Origin: Bradyrhizobium sp. Leo170
Lineage (GTDB): Bacteria > Pseudomonadota > Alphaproteobacteria > Rhizobiales > Xanthobacteraceae
Assembly: GCF_004296405.1 (NCBI RefSeq)
Contig: NZ_PSRR01000004.1
Span: 25,199-89,198 of the forward strand
DNA: 64,000 bases
Reading direction: 5' to 3'
The translations under genes and the position numbers were made by a program. This document shows, piece by piece, positions 35,326 to 44,612 of the stretch (positions within the stretch are counted from its first letter, which is position 1; every line of letters starts with the position of its first letter). The notes below the pieces were generated by a model. That model was not told where the DNA came from. It saw only the letters and a list, made by a program, of their open reading frames with translations, and did no database searches.

Positions 35326-36228
35326 ATGCGCAAGGACATCGAATTCAAGACCGAGGACGGCATCAAGTTGCGAGGCTGGCACTATCTGCCAGAGAACCGA
35401 ACCGGCAAGGTGCCTACCATTGTTATGGCTCACGGCTTCTCCGCCGTGAAGGAAATGTATCTTGATCGCTTTGCGGACGCCTTTGCCGCGGCCGGGCTTG
35501 GCGTTTTGGTGTTCGACAACCGCAATTTCGGCGCCAGCGACGGCGAGCCCCGACAGGAAATCGACCCCTGGCTACAGGTTAGCGACTATCGAGACGCCAT
35601 CACGTTTGCCGAAGCACTGCCTGAGACGGACCCCGCGCGCATCGGTATTTGGGGCTCAAGTTACAGCGGTGGTCATGTGATGGTGGTCGGGGCAATCGAT
35701 CGACGGGCAAAATGTGTAGTGGCGCAAGTCCCGCTCGCCAGCGGTCACGACAATGCACGTCGCCTAATTCGAGCCGACTACCTTGCCGGGGTGCAACAGA
35801 TGTTTGTCGACGATCGTCGTGCTCGCATGGCCGGGAAGCCGCCGGCTATGATTCCAGTGGTGGCCGAAGATCCGGCGGCGCCATCCGCCCTCCCTACACC
35901 GGACAGTTGGAAATGGTTCACCGAGACTGCTCGCAGCCGTGCGCCCTCCTGGAAGAATGAGGTTACCCTCCGCTCTATCGAGATGTTCACCGAATACGAG
36001 CCCGGAAGTTATGCCGCCTTTATTAGCCCTACGCCACTGATGATGGTGGTTGCGCTTGGTGATGTCCTTACGGTCGCGGACCTGGCCCTGGGGGCCTATG
36101 AGCGGGCGCTTGAGCCTAAGCGTCTCGTGACGCTGACCGGCGGCCATTTTGACGCCTACGTGAAGGATTTCGAAGCCTCCGCCGGACCAGCGACCGAATG
36201 GTTTACACAGCACCTGCTTGCTAAGTAG
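35326..36228 (+). CDS. alpha/beta hydrolase (dienelactone hydrolase/UilS-like)
   Basis: This 300-aa cytoplasmic hydrolase has VMAHGFSAVKEMYLD as oxyanion region, FDNRNFGASDGEPR, nucleophile Ser in WGSSYSGGH and a C-terminal His in TGGHFDAY. Similar proteins are annotated as X-Pro dipeptidyl-peptidase-like or DLH-family hydrolases. The ATG at 35,326 follows a GGAGG at 35,311; a GTG at 35,320 is equally possible. An in-frame extension back to 35,209 resembles an unrelated Tat signal and is not counted. Substrate unknown. Confidence 0.82.
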   Translation: MRKDIEFKTEDGIKLRGWHYLPENRTGKVPTIVMAHGFSAVKEMYLDRFADAFAAAGLGVLVFDNRNFGASDGEPRQEIDPWLQVSDYRDAITFAEALPETDPARIGIWGSSYSGGHVMVVGAIDRRAKCVVAQVPLASGHDNARRLIRADYLAGVQQMFVDDRRARMAGKPPAMIPVVAEDPAAPSALPTPDSWKWFTETARSRAPSWKNEVTLRSIEMFTEYEPGSYAAFISPTPLMMVVALGDVLTVADLALGAYERALEPKRLVTLTGGHFDAYVKDFEASAGPATEWFTQHLLAK

Positions 36229-36912
36229 CCGACCAATAATCGTCCGGCTCGCGGCGATGCCTCAGAATCGCGTGCCTCCATGTTGGGCCAGAACGGTGAG
36301 AGTCCCGATTCTGGCCCATCAGCGAAGTGGCGGCACATGTCGTCGAGGTCCGCTCAGCGGGGTGGAGCCGACTAGATTTGCTCACCTTGAGTTCTTCGCA
36401 TTTTGACCCAACTGAGACGTTGGCGCCCTGGTTTACTGTTATGCAAGGCGCGGCAAGCGCTGTGGCAGACTGCAACGCTGGGGCGAGAGGAGCACACGCG
36501 ACGGCAGACGTTCATTGCGGGCATAGCGGTCATGGCAGCCCTGAGCTTAGCTCGACCGGCTTGCGCTGAGACCGACGCTAGCGGCCATAAAGCGGATTGC
36601 GATTGTCCATCCCAGCGAACCGCCCGAGCAACTCCGAGGTCTTGCCACGTCGCGGACTCGAGGAGCTTGGAAGCGACGTGCGCGCGGGCACCGGTCTCGA
36701 TGCGCTAACGCGCGAAGATGCCTTGCTTGGCGATGGTTTCGACATGGCGTCTGTCCTGTCCCTCGGCGGGAGGCGCATCAAGACCGCAACTTCCAATCTA
36801 GGCGATCTTGGCGACGCGGCCGAGACAGGCCGCACCTGCGCCACAGGTGCGCCCTATTGTCTTCCCTTTGCCCCCTTAATGTGCGCGCCAAGTCGGGGAT
36901 CTGCAGTCGGAA
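36229..36912. other. long gap with an isolated stem-loop
   Basis: This 684-bp gap has no supported gene. At 36,284-36,318 a 10-bp perfect inverted repeat, TGGGCCAGAA with TTCTGGCCCA, may end the hydrolase transcript although no T-run follows. Frames between 36,400 and 36,900 show no family resemblance and may be decayed coding DNA. Confidence 0.45.
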
Positions 36913-38016
36913 TTGAATGGGGAAACCGCGGCGGCGCGGCTGGCGACATTGAAGATTTGGCAAGCAAGCTGTGTTGCCGGCGCGCTGACCGCGATTTCGC
37001 TTGCCGCGATTTATCAGATCGCGGTATCGCGCCCGAGCGTCGCAACGCCGAATGCGAGAGTTGCTGATGCATTCAGCGCCATCCCACTGAACGTGACGAC
37101 GGTCCTGACAAACGCCCTCGCAGCGTTGCCCGCCTCGGTCATCGAGGCGAAATTCGATACAACATCATCGGCTAATGCGATTGTTGCGGCGGAATTCAGC
37201 GATGCACCGGACGCGGTGATGCTGTCCGATGTGACCCGTTCGCTGCGACAAGGACGAATGTTGCAGGCCAGTGCCAGCCTTGAGGCTGTGCCGCCTGAGA
37301 ACGAGGCAACGCCACAGCAGGGCCGTCCGCCTGCTTCGCCCAATCCGGACGAAGGCGAACTGCCGTATCTGAAGTACTACGTCTACTCGGAAATTCCGCC
37401 GCCGGAGAAACCCGCGAAGATCGCTCTAGCGGCATTGAGCGACGTTCCGCTCGGAACGCCCGTCCAGGAAGTCGAACGCGCGGCCAAGGCGTTCGGTGTC
37501 GATGCCAATTTCATGAAGGCGGTCGCCAAAATCGAATCCGATTTCAATCCCAGGGAACGCACCGGCTCCTATGTCGGTCTGTTCCAGCTAAGCAAGTCTG
37601 AGTTCGGCAAATACGGATCGGGCGACATCCTCAATCCTCGCGACAACGCGATGGCTGCCGCCTACAAGTTCGTCACCGAGGCTGTTCTATTCGAAGTAAT
37701 AACTCACAAGCAGCCGACGTTTTCCGATCTCTACCTGATCCACCAGCAGGGCGGGGAAGGAGCCGCCGAACACGTCAGCCATCCGCAGCGGATTGCCTGG
37801 AAGTCGATGTGCGCAACCCAGGAGGGCTCGGCGAAGGGCGAGCGATGGTGCAAGCGCGCCATCTGGGGCAACACGCTGCCGGCGGTCAAACGCGAATGGA
37901 AGTCGGTCGATCGCCTCACCTCGGGCGCGTTCGTGGCGATGTGGCGGGACCGCGTCGACACCCTCTATGCCCGCTATCCAGCGCCAACGCTGGCGGCGGC
38001 CGAACGCTTGAGATGA
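36913..38016 (+). CDS. lytic transglycosylase-like (SLT-domain) protein
   Basis: This product, up to 367 aa, has an N-terminal membrane segment (ASCVAGALTAISLAAIYQIAV) and a long Ala/Ser/Pro-rich spacer. The C-terminal SLT domain has the catalytic Glu in VAKIESDFNP, then SYVGLFQLSKSEFGKYG and DLYLIHQQGGEGAA. It should cleave peptidoglycan from the periplasmic side of the inner membrane. The start is uncertain: TTG at 36,913 or TTG at 36,949 are the only candidates before the membrane segment. Peptidoglycan opening may help the secretion system encoded nearby. Confidence 0.8.
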   Translation: MNGETAAARLATLKIWQASCVAGALTAISLAAIYQIAVSRPSVATPNARVADAFSAIPLNVTTVLTNALAALPASVIEAKFDTTSSANAIVAAEFSDAPDAVMLSDVTRSLRQGRMLQASASLEAVPPENEATPQQGRPPASPNPDEGELPYLKYYVYSEIPPPEKPAKIALAALSDVPLGTPVQEVERAAKAFGVDANFMKAVAKIESDFNPRERTGSYVGLFQLSKSEFGKYGSGDILNPRDNAMAAAYKFVTEAVLFEVITHKQPTFSDLYLIHQQGGEGAAEHVSHPQRIAWKSMCATQEGSAKGERWCKRAIWGNTLPAVKREWKSVDRLTSGAFVAMWRDRVDTLYARYPAPTLAAAERLR

Positions 38017-38683
38017 CAGTTTGCGACTGCCCACACGTCGTTTCGTCGGGAAGGTGTGTCGGCACTCTTGGGAGTCCAGTCTCCGACGCCGGAGAGAGGG
38101 TTGCGTTCCGCTCAGAGATCGGGTGGTTGCTCGGCCCCCGGCGGTCGGATTGATCTCAAGACCTCGACCGGTGCTGCTCCGAGGCCCGGGCTCCTAGATT
38201 CAGAAGCAATCATGTCGGCTGATGGCCCCGTCTGAGACCTTCCGGCCGACTCCGAATATGTCCGCTCGCTGGGCCTGACCGGAAATCATCGTACCGGGAG
38301 CGAAAGGGCGCCTGTTGACCCCAAACGGACATGCCGCAGTAGTCGCGACGAAATGGCGAGAGCATCCACGACGCCACCGACGAGCTCCAGAAGCATCTCG
38401 ACAGGATCGAAGAAAGCAAGACCTGAACCCTCCTGACTTTGGCGCCAACCCACCGCCGCCGCACTGTCGCGCATTACGGTATGCGAAAGGCGATGCTGTT
38501 TCACCTCGTCGGTCTCCCGGTTTATGGGCCTTCGCCGCTTAATTCTTTTGATGTATCACCCTTCATCCACTTGAACACACTTGGCTGTCGGCGCGGAACG
38601 GCGTGTAGCCCATTAGGCTACTAGTCGCCGCGGTGTCTGCACTTCTACTATCGGCACCTCCAATTTCGATCAGGACTGGGATC
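38017..38683. other. gap upstream of the type I secretion locus
   Basis: This 667-bp gap has no supported gene. It probably carries the promoter of the small proteins and exporter that follow. Short frames inside it lack ribosome sites and family features. Confidence 0.4.
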
Positions 38684-39439
38684 ATGAACACGCAAGCCGA
38701 CGCCAAGGCTTCTTTCCGCAAGTGCCATCCCGAGCAACAGAGGACCTTCGATCATGACGATGGCCATACCGATTTCGGCCCGCTTGGAGGGGAGGTCTAT
38801 GACGATCGTGGGCCAGCGGTCACAATGCCAGTGTCGGTCACCTATCGTGGCATCGACGTGTTCGATCACCACCATGTCTGGGACGAGCGTGGTGGTGGGC
38901 ATCAACATCACCAAAGCCCGGATGGCCTGCTCGCCGTAATCGGCGGGGGCGCGATGGCCGCGGGCGAGGCCTCTGACGTTACCGGTTTCGTCGACAACTT
39001 TGCCGAGGACAGGGGCGACTATTCGATCGCAATGGGCAAGGCGATCTTCGAGGCGTCGGCCTACGGAAGCAATCCAGGCGGCGCGCTCGCTGCCGCCGAC
39101 ACTTATCTTGATGTGTCGGGTGCCGATTTCGTCTTCGAGCACGAAATCGGCCAATCGGAGCGTGGACCCTACGATGCCTGGGCGCGCTCGGAACTCGACT
39201 ACTTCTCGATAGATATTCATGGATGGTCGCCGCCGCACGGGACGATCGTCATCGACGTGGATCAGCCCTTCGGCCACGGTCAGCCGATCGGGCAGGACCC
39301 GTTCTATGGCAACTTCGCGCAAGTGCTCGCACTGGCCGAGGCGCACGGCGCCGACACCTTGTCCGCCACCTTTACCAATGCACTTACCATCGAAAACCAC
39401 TTCTCGTTCGTGAATGCGGTGGGAATCGTGGCGCTCTAG
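38684..39439 (+). CDS. putative non-RTX type I secretion cargo (251 aa)
   Basis: This acidic, His/Asp/Gly-rich protein has no N-terminal signal peptide and no RTX nonapeptide repeats. It contains a His-rich patch (FDHHHVW, GGGHQHHQ), a segment ASAYGSNPGGALAAADTY and a C-terminus ending VNAVGIVAL. No family was recognised. It is the first of three small genes ahead of a type I exporter on the same strand, 51 bp before the next. Lack of a signal peptide plus position make secretion through that exporter plausible. The ATG at 38,684 is preferred to an upstream GTG/ATG-type start at 38,633. Confidence 0.6.
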   Translation: MNTQADAKASFRKCHPEQQRTFDHDDGHTDFGPLGGEVYDDRGPAVTMPVSVTYRGIDVFDHHHVWDERGGGHQHHQSPDGLLAVIGGGAMAAGEASDVTGFVDNFAEDRGDYSIAMGKAIFEASAYGSNPGGALAAADTYLDVSGADFVFEHEIGQSERGPYDAWARSELDYFSIDIHGWSPPHGTIVIDVDQPFGHGQPIGQDPFYGNFAQVLALAEAHGADTLSATFTNALTIENHFSFVNAVGIVAL

Positions 39440-39490
39440 CCGCGCGCCCACCCCTAGAGGATCGGTTCCTGGCACACATGGAGATTGGCG

Positions 39491-39859
39491 ATGGCCGGAA
39501 GCATCAATACGTTCCTCGTTGACGTCTCCAGCACGGCCCTGGCGCTGGGCGATCAGACGATGACCGATACGGTAGCCAGCACGGCAGCGTGGCCCGGCGC
39601 CGCGATCGGCTACGCGGCGGCTGTCGCGGTGGCCCAGGACACCGCGCCCGGCACACCAGAGACTAGCGCCACAACGGACGTCATCGCGACCGGCGGATAC
39701 ATGACGAGCTCGCAGGGCAGCCACTGGTCGATTGATTTTCCGTATGGCCCGACGCCCACCTCTGTTGATGTCTCCCTGACGTTCGTCTCGACTCACGGCG
39801 CTGGCGACGCCTTCTCCGGGTATGACCTGGTGAGTTCGTCGCTGCACGGACTGCTGTAG
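39491..39859 (+). CDS. putative non-RTX type I secretion cargo (122 aa)
   Basis: This 122-aa protein is rich in Ala, Thr, Ser and Gly, with strand-forming segments such as TAAWPGAAIGYAAAVAVAQD and HWSIDFPYG. It has almost no Lys and no Cys, as in many secreted surface proteins. It has no signal peptide and ends SSSLHGLL, a hydrophobic tail. ATG at 39,491 is used, with 39,485 also possible. Composition and location, rather than homology, suggest cargo of the exporter downstream. Confidence 0.6.
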   Translation: MAGSINTFLVDVSSTALALGDQTMTDTVASTAAWPGAAIGYAAAVAVAQDTAPGTPETSATTDVIATGGYMTSSQGSHWSIDFPYGPTPTSVDVSLTFVSTHGAGDAFSGYDLVSSSLHGLL

Positions 39860-40140
39860 CCGCAGCCATGCAATCTGTATTTCGGCCGGCAGCGCTGAAG
39901 TCGCGCGAGACGAGTTCTTGCGTTGAAACGCGGCAATGCGATCTGCACATCGTCCGCCATCGGCCGTCCCGCAGTCCCAAAGATGATGTCGCCGCGGTCA
40001 TAGGCTACGCCAGAAGACCAATCAGTCGAATGAACCTTTGATGCCGCAAATCGCGGTCCGTAGCCTCCGCATCTGCGGAGGGCCGCAGTCATTGCGTGTG
40101 CGGCTGATCAACGCGAAATCAACACGAACAGGAGAGCTAT

Positions 40141-40380
40141 ATGGCAGCCTCTTTCCTTGACTTCACCAAAGCGGTGCATATTGCCGACACCGTCGACATC
40201 GATAAGTCGATCTTCACCGAGTCGTTCGCCCTTTTCAACTCAGCCCTTGGCAATGCGACCGCTGATGCGATGGGCGCCTGGACGCACACCGAGACCTTAG
40301 CCGTCCAGGGGATGGGCTCCAGTTCCGCTTCGGAGTCGGTGTCCCAGGCCAACCCGGTGGATTTTAACTTCGTAGTCTAA
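40141..40380 (+). CDS. putative non-RTX type I secretion cargo (79 aa)
   Basis: This 79-aa protein lacks a signal peptide and ends PVDFNFVV. An acidic residue followed by hydrophobic residues at the extreme C-terminus is the known export signal of PrtDEF-type substrates, so this fits the PrtD-like ATPase encoded next. CAGGAGAG lies just before the ATG. A strong stem-loop follows, which may let this message accumulate above that of the exporter. It contains an Ala/Ser-rich helix-like middle and no repeats. Confidence 0.62.
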   Translation: MAASFLDFTKAVHIADTVDIDKSIFTESFALFNSALGNATADAMGAWTHTETLAVQGMGSSSASESVSQANPVDFNFVV

Positions 40381-40404
40381 TAGGCGGGTGATCGCTTTGA
40401 GCGA

Positions 40405-40431
40405 GCCGGCAGCAGTCGATCTGCTGCCGGC
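40405..40431 (+). terminator. stem-loop between cargo gene and exporter genes
   Basis: A perfect 10-bp stem (GCCGGCAGCA and complement) has a 7-nt loop and begins 24 bp after the 79-aa gene. No T-run follows. It could be an attenuator or an RNA-stabilising 3' end that raises cargo expression relative to exporter. Confidence 0.6.
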
Positions 40432-40509
40432 GCTCAGCGCCGACCCCAGTCGACGTATGCAAACGGCGCACGGTTCGGCAACTCCAATGCAGCTAACTAG
40501 AGCTCCGTA

Positions 40510-40776
40510 ATGCGCAAGCGTTATCAAGCTGGTGGCCGGATAGTTCATTTCGAAGTCGACGACGGTTCGGAGTCAATCATCATCGAGCTGTCGCGAGCCA
40601 GCCTATGTAGCAATGCCGATTTGATCGTCCGCGATAGTCGCGCACGCGCCATCGCCGCTGGATCGGGACGGTCCTCGAGTTCGTCGAGAGCGGCGACTGG
40701 TGGTCCGGCTGGGGCTGGTGAGGCTGAGGCCATGGCAGCTGCCAGCCGCCGGTACGGCTTCAAGCTGTCCAAGTAG
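40510..40776 (+). CDS. small hypothetical protein of the secretion operon
   Basis: This 88-aa protein has a strand-rich N-terminal part (GRIVHFEVDD, SIIIELS) and a Ser/Ala/Gly-rich linker before a basic tail YGFKLSK. There is no signal peptide or membrane segment. It starts 79 bp after the stem-loop and ends 67 bp before the exporter ATPase. It may be a chaperone, regulator or further cargo; nothing decides between these. Confidence 0.5.
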   Translation: MRKRYQAGGRIVHFEVDDGSESIIIELSRASLCSNADLIVRDSRARAIAAGSGRSSSSSRAATGGPAGAGEAEAMAAASRRYGFKLSK

Positions 40777-40843
40777 GTCGCCCAGGGACGGCCAATCTGC
40801 CGCTTTCGCGTAACTCCTTAGTCAAGCCGGCCGGAGATGAAAC

Positions 40844-42670
40844 ATGCGGCAGAGATCGTCCGACAAAACTGGCTCCTCAGGTCGCGAATCGAGCGGCCCG
40901 ACTGACCTTCAATGTGCCGTCAGAGCCTGCCGTTCGGCCTTCCGCACTTGCGCGCTCTTCAGCCTCATCATCAACGTGCTGATGCTTGCGCCGCCGGTTT
41001 ACATGCTTCAGGTCTACGACCGCGTGTTGACCACCGGCCGGATCGAGACCCTTGTGATGCTCACCCTGATGGCGATGATCGCGATTGCGATGATGTCCGC
41101 GCTCGATGCCTTGCGGACTTGCGTCACGATTCGCGTCGGTTGCTGGCTGAACGAGGAGCTCGGACCAGCTTACCTGGCTTGCGCCGTGCGCGGCCGACTG
41201 AATGGGGATCCCTCCGGCCTCGAGCACCTGCGCGACATCTCCCAGATCCAGAACTTCATCGCGACGCAGGGGTTGTCGGCCTTCTTTGACGCGCCGTGGG
41301 TCCCCATCTTCGTCGGCCTGATCTGGATCCTCCATCCTATGCTCGGAGGCGTAGCGATCTTCTCGGCGGTGGTGCTGTTCCTGTTGAGCATCGCCAACGA
41401 GGTCGCCACCCGGAAGTCGACCGCGACGGCGAACAAGAAGCAGATCGAGGCGACGCTAATGGCGGAGGCGACCATCCGCAACGCCGAAATCGTGCAAGCC
41501 ATGAACATGCTTCCTGCGATGACCCAGCGTTGGGCCAGGATCAATTCGACGGTCGTCGATAGCCTGCGCAGGTCAGGCGACGTTGGCGGCTTCGTGCTGG
41601 CCACCACCAAGTTCGTCCGTTTATTTGTTCAGGTGGCCATCCTCGGCGTCGGCGCCTGGCTGGTGGTCGAGTCGAAACTGGGTGCCGGCGTGATGATCGC
41701 CGCTTCCATCCTGCTCGGACGCGCGCTCGCGCCAGTGGAGCTTGTCATCTCCATGTGGCGCAACTTCATGGGCGCCCGCTTTTCCTATCACCGCCTGAAG
41801 AAAGCCATCGAAGAAAATCCGGCGCCCCGGCGCCGCACGGTGCTTCCAACCCCCAGCGGCAAGGTAGTCGTCGAAGACCTAAGCTACATCGCGCGCAACA
41901 CCGGGCAGCTTATACTCAGCAAGGTGTCATGCGCTGTCGAGCCGGGCGAGGCGTTGGCGATCATTGGTCCCTCCGGCGCGGGCAAGAGCACGCTGTGCCG
42001 GCTGATGGTCGGGCTGGCAATCCCCGACGTCGGAGAGATCCGGCTCGATGGCTCCCCGGTCCACCACTGGGACAGTGAGCAGATCGGCCAACACATCGGC
42101 TTCCTGCCGCAGGATGTCGAGCTGTTCACCGGCACGGTTCGCGAGAACATTGCCCGCATGCAGGTGGCGAACGACGAGGCGATCCTGAAAGCGTCAAGGC
42201 TTGCCCATGCCCACGAAATGATCCAGCATCTCCCGCAAGGCTATGACACACACATTGGCGATGGCGGCGTGCGGCTGTCCGGTGGTCAGCGCCAGCGAAT
42301 AGGACTGGCCCGTGCCGTATTTGGCGATCCGCGATTCATTGTCCTCGACGAGCCCAACGCCAATCTCGACCAGGCGGGAGAGACCGCACTCGTTGAGGCG
42401 ATAGAAAACCTCAAGCGTTCCCGCGTCGCTCTGGTCCTGGTGGGACACCGGCCGTCCACGCTGTCGGTCGCGGACAAAGTCCTCTTCCTGAAGGAAGGCC
42501 ACGTCGTCATGTTCGGCGAGCGCGATAAGGTGCTCGAGGAACTAAAGGCGCGGGCAGGCGAGTTCATCCCTCAAGGTGGCGATCACGAAGGGCCCCGCCG
42601 GCTTTCGTCCGGTCGCAGCCCGGCAAACGAGAGCGACCACAACGCCAAGGCTATGGCGGGTGTCTCATGA
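40844..42670 (+). CDS. type I secretion ABC permease/ATPase (PrtD-like)
   Basis: This 608-aa exporter half-transporter has a membrane domain of about six helices (residues 35-310) followed by an ATPase domain with Walker A GPSGAGKS (375-382), signature LSGGQ (478-482) and Walker B IVLDEP (499-504). It lacks the N-terminal C39-like domain of HlyB-type exporters, placing it with PrtD-like systems. CGGAGATGA precedes the ATG at 40,844. It overlaps the adaptor gene by 4 bp. No TolC gene is present nearby, so a shared outer-membrane channel is expected. Confidence 0.93.
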   Translation: MRQRSSDKTGSSGRESSGPTDLQCAVRACRSAFRTCALFSLIINVLMLAPPVYMLQVYDRVLTTGRIETLVMLTLMAMIAIAMMSALDALRTCVTIRVGCWLNEELGPAYLACAVRGRLNGDPSGLEHLRDISQIQNFIATQGLSAFFDAPWVPIFVGLIWILHPMLGGVAIFSAVVLFLLSIANEVATRKSTATANKKQIEATLMAEATIRNAEIVQAMNMLPAMTQRWARINSTVVDSLRRSGDVGGFVLATTKFVRLFVQVAILGVGAWLVVESKLGAGVMIAASILLGRALAPVELVISMWRNFMGARFSYHRLKKAIEENPAPRRRTVLPTPSGKVVVEDLSYIARNTGQLILSKVSCAVEPGEALAIIGPSGAGKSTLCRLMVGLAIPDVGEIRLDGSPVHHWDSEQIGQHIGFLPQDVELFTGTVRENIARMQVANDEAILKASRLAHAHEMIQHLPQGYDTHIGDGGVRLSGGQRQRIGLARAVFGDPRFIVLDEPNANLDQAGETALVEAIENLKRSRVALVLVGHRPSTLSVADKVLFLKEGHVVMFGERDKVLEELKARAGEFIPQGGDHEGPRRLSSGRSPANESDHNAKAMAGVS

Positions 42671-44022
42671 CCTATCACGTCGAAAGGATTGCACCGCTGT
42701 ATACGCGGCTTTCCCCGGTCAGCGTGACGTTCGGTCCGCATAAGCCTGACATCCGGCGTCCCGCCCGCTACGGCAAGGTTCTGATCCTGATTTTCGTCGT
42801 TATCTTCGTGGGATGGGGTGGCTTGGTCTATCTCGACGGCGGTGCGGTCGCGCCCGGCGTGATTAACCCGGACAGCGGCAAGAAGACCATCCAGCATCTG
42901 GAGGGCGGCATTATCGCCGAGCTGCCCGCCCGCGAGGGGCAGGCGGTCAAGATGGGCCAGACGCTCGCCGTCCTCGAGAGCACCCAAGCGCGCGCCACGC
43001 ACGAAGCGCTGGTGCAGCAACGGCTTTCCCTGCTCGCCAGGCAGGCGCGACTGGACGCCGAAAGGGCAGGAGAGAGCCACATCCAGTGGCCCCCGGAGCT
43101 GCGCTCATCGGATCAGCAGATCAGGGATATCGTCGTGGCACAGCAGAAGGTCTGGGACGCTCGACGCTCCACGCACGCAACGCGTCGAGACATCCTGGCC
43201 CAGCGCGTCGAGCAGCTGCTGCAACAGATCCAAGGCTCCGAAGCACAAGTCGAAAGTGCGTCCCGGCAGATCGAGTTCATTGGCGAGGAGCTGAAGGCGA
43301 AGGAATATCTGGTCGCACGTGGGATGATGCCCAAGCCGGAGGCGCTGCGGCTGAGGCGCGCTGAGGCCGAGATCGTCGGAAGGCGCGGCGAGCACGTCGC
43401 AGAGATCGCACGGGCCCGCGAGAAGATCGGCGAAGCGAAAATCCAAATCCTCTCGGTCGAGGCCGAGCGGGCCGATCAGATCGCAGCCGAGCAGGACAAG
43501 GTTCGCGGCGAGCTCGCGGAGGTGAACGAGAAGCTGCAGGCCAGTGCCGACGTAGTCAAGCGTACCGTGGTGATCGCTCCCGTGAACGGTACCGTGGTCG
43601 ACATCAAGTTCAGGACGATCGGCGGAGTGGTTCAGCGAGGCGAGCCCATCATGAGCATCGTGCCCGAAAGTGATGAAATGATCATTGAGGCGCGACTGCA
43701 GCCGAGGGACGTCAAGGCGGTGCATAGCGGCCTCGAGGCCAAGGTCCGGTTCACTGCCTATTCGAGCCGCAATGTGCCTAACGTTCCAGGCACCGTCCGG
43801 ACGGTCTCCGCTGACCGCCTCATGGATGAAACCAAGCATCAACCCTATTATCTTGTGCGCGTCGCGGTTGACCGGGAACTGATGAAGACGCTGGCGCCGA
43901 GCGTCGATCTCATTCCAGGCATGCCCGTGGAAGTGCTGGTTGTAACCGAAAGGCGGACGATGCTGGACTACCTCGCCAAGCCGTTCCGCGACGCGCTATG
44001 GCGAAGCTTCCGTGAGACTTGA
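42667..44022 (+). CDS. HlyD-family membrane-fusion adaptor (PrtE-like)
   Basis: This 451-aa adaptor has one N-terminal membrane helix (VLILIFVVIFVGWGGLVYLD), a lipoyl-like half (IIAELPAREGQAVKMGQTL), a long coiled-coil region (about residues 110-290) and the C-terminal beta domain with VDIKFRTIGGVVQRGEPIM. It bridges the inner-membrane ATPase to a TolC-like channel. Its start overlaps the ATPase stop by 4 bp, which implies translational coupling. Confidence 0.93.
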   Translation: MTYHVERIAPLYTRLSPVSVTFGPHKPDIRRPARYGKVLILIFVVIFVGWGGLVYLDGGAVAPGVINPDSGKKTIQHLEGGIIAELPAREGQAVKMGQTLAVLESTQARATHEALVQQRLSLLARQARLDAERAGESHIQWPPELRSSDQQIRDIVVAQQKVWDARRSTHATRRDILAQRVEQLLQQIQGSEAQVESASRQIEFIGEELKAKEYLVARGMMPKPEALRLRRAEAEIVGRRGEHVAEIARAREKIGEAKIQILSVEAERADQIAAEQDKVRGELAEVNEKLQASADVVKRTVVIAPVNGTVVDIKFRTIGGVVQRGEPIMSIVPESDEMIIEARLQPRDVKAVHSGLEAKVRFTAYSSRNVPNVPGTVRTVSADRLMDETKHQPYYLVRVAVDRELMKTLAPSVDLIPGMPVEVLVVTERRTMLDYLAKPFRDALWRSFRET

Positions 44023-44040
44023 CGATGGCTCGGGACGAAC

Positions 44041-44274
44041 GTGACTGGGCGAAACCATAAGGGGGCGGAACCTACGAGCCGCCTACTTGCCCAAGCGATT
44101 GCCCTAGTGGACGAAGCGCATGCCCTGAGCTACGCCTTGATCCGGGTGTTGGCATCATCGCCGCGCGAGGAGCTTTCGCGGGAAGACATAGATGCGCTGT
44201 GCCAGTTGGCCTATGAGGCGCTGAACAAGATCACCCAGGCGCAGGAGTTGTTCCAGGAGATGGACAAAGACTAG
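44041..44274 (+). CDS. small hypothetical protein closing the secretion operon
   Basis: This 77-aa, largely helical, acidic protein begins with GTG 18 bp after the adaptor stop, so it is probably co-transcribed. Segments LLAQAIALVDEAHALSYALI and DALCQLAYEALNKITQAQEL look like two helices of a helical hairpin. It might be a cytoplasmic chaperone or regulator of the system. No family is recognised. Confidence 0.6.
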   Translation: MTGRNHKGAEPTSRLLAQAIALVDEAHALSYALIRVLASSPREELSREDIDALCQLAYEALNKITQAQELFQEMDKD

Positions 44275-44612
44275 ATACCTGATCGAGGTGGTACCGCGCT
44301 GCTGTCCCTACCAAATACTACATCCGGCCATATCCGTGATGAAACGCGCCAAGGATCGGCCGAGCGACGGACTGGACCGAGCCGTTGGATGGACGATAGC
44401 CCCGCGGATCCTTGTCCAACGATGCGTCCGGAGTTGGTTGTACAACATGACGACGGAACGTCCTCGCGATCGTGAACGACGCGCGAGCCCCGTGTGGATC
44501 GAGGCGCAGCCGGCAAAGGCGCCCTGTGAAAGACCTTATCGTCGTACGTCTCCGTCGCATTTACGGCCCAGCGGGCGTATTTCACACGGGCTTGGACTCA
44601 CTCAAGGGTTCC
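44275..44612. other. gap without a supported gene
   Basis: This 338-bp gap lies between convergent units, the secretion operon and the split LuxR gene. Neither strand has a frame with family resemblance, and no clear terminator was seen. Confidence 0.4.

Noticed and set aside
36597..37067. 156-codon plus-strand frame ahead of the transglycosylase gene
   Set aside because: It overlaps the transglycosylase start in another frame and shows no recognisable domain.
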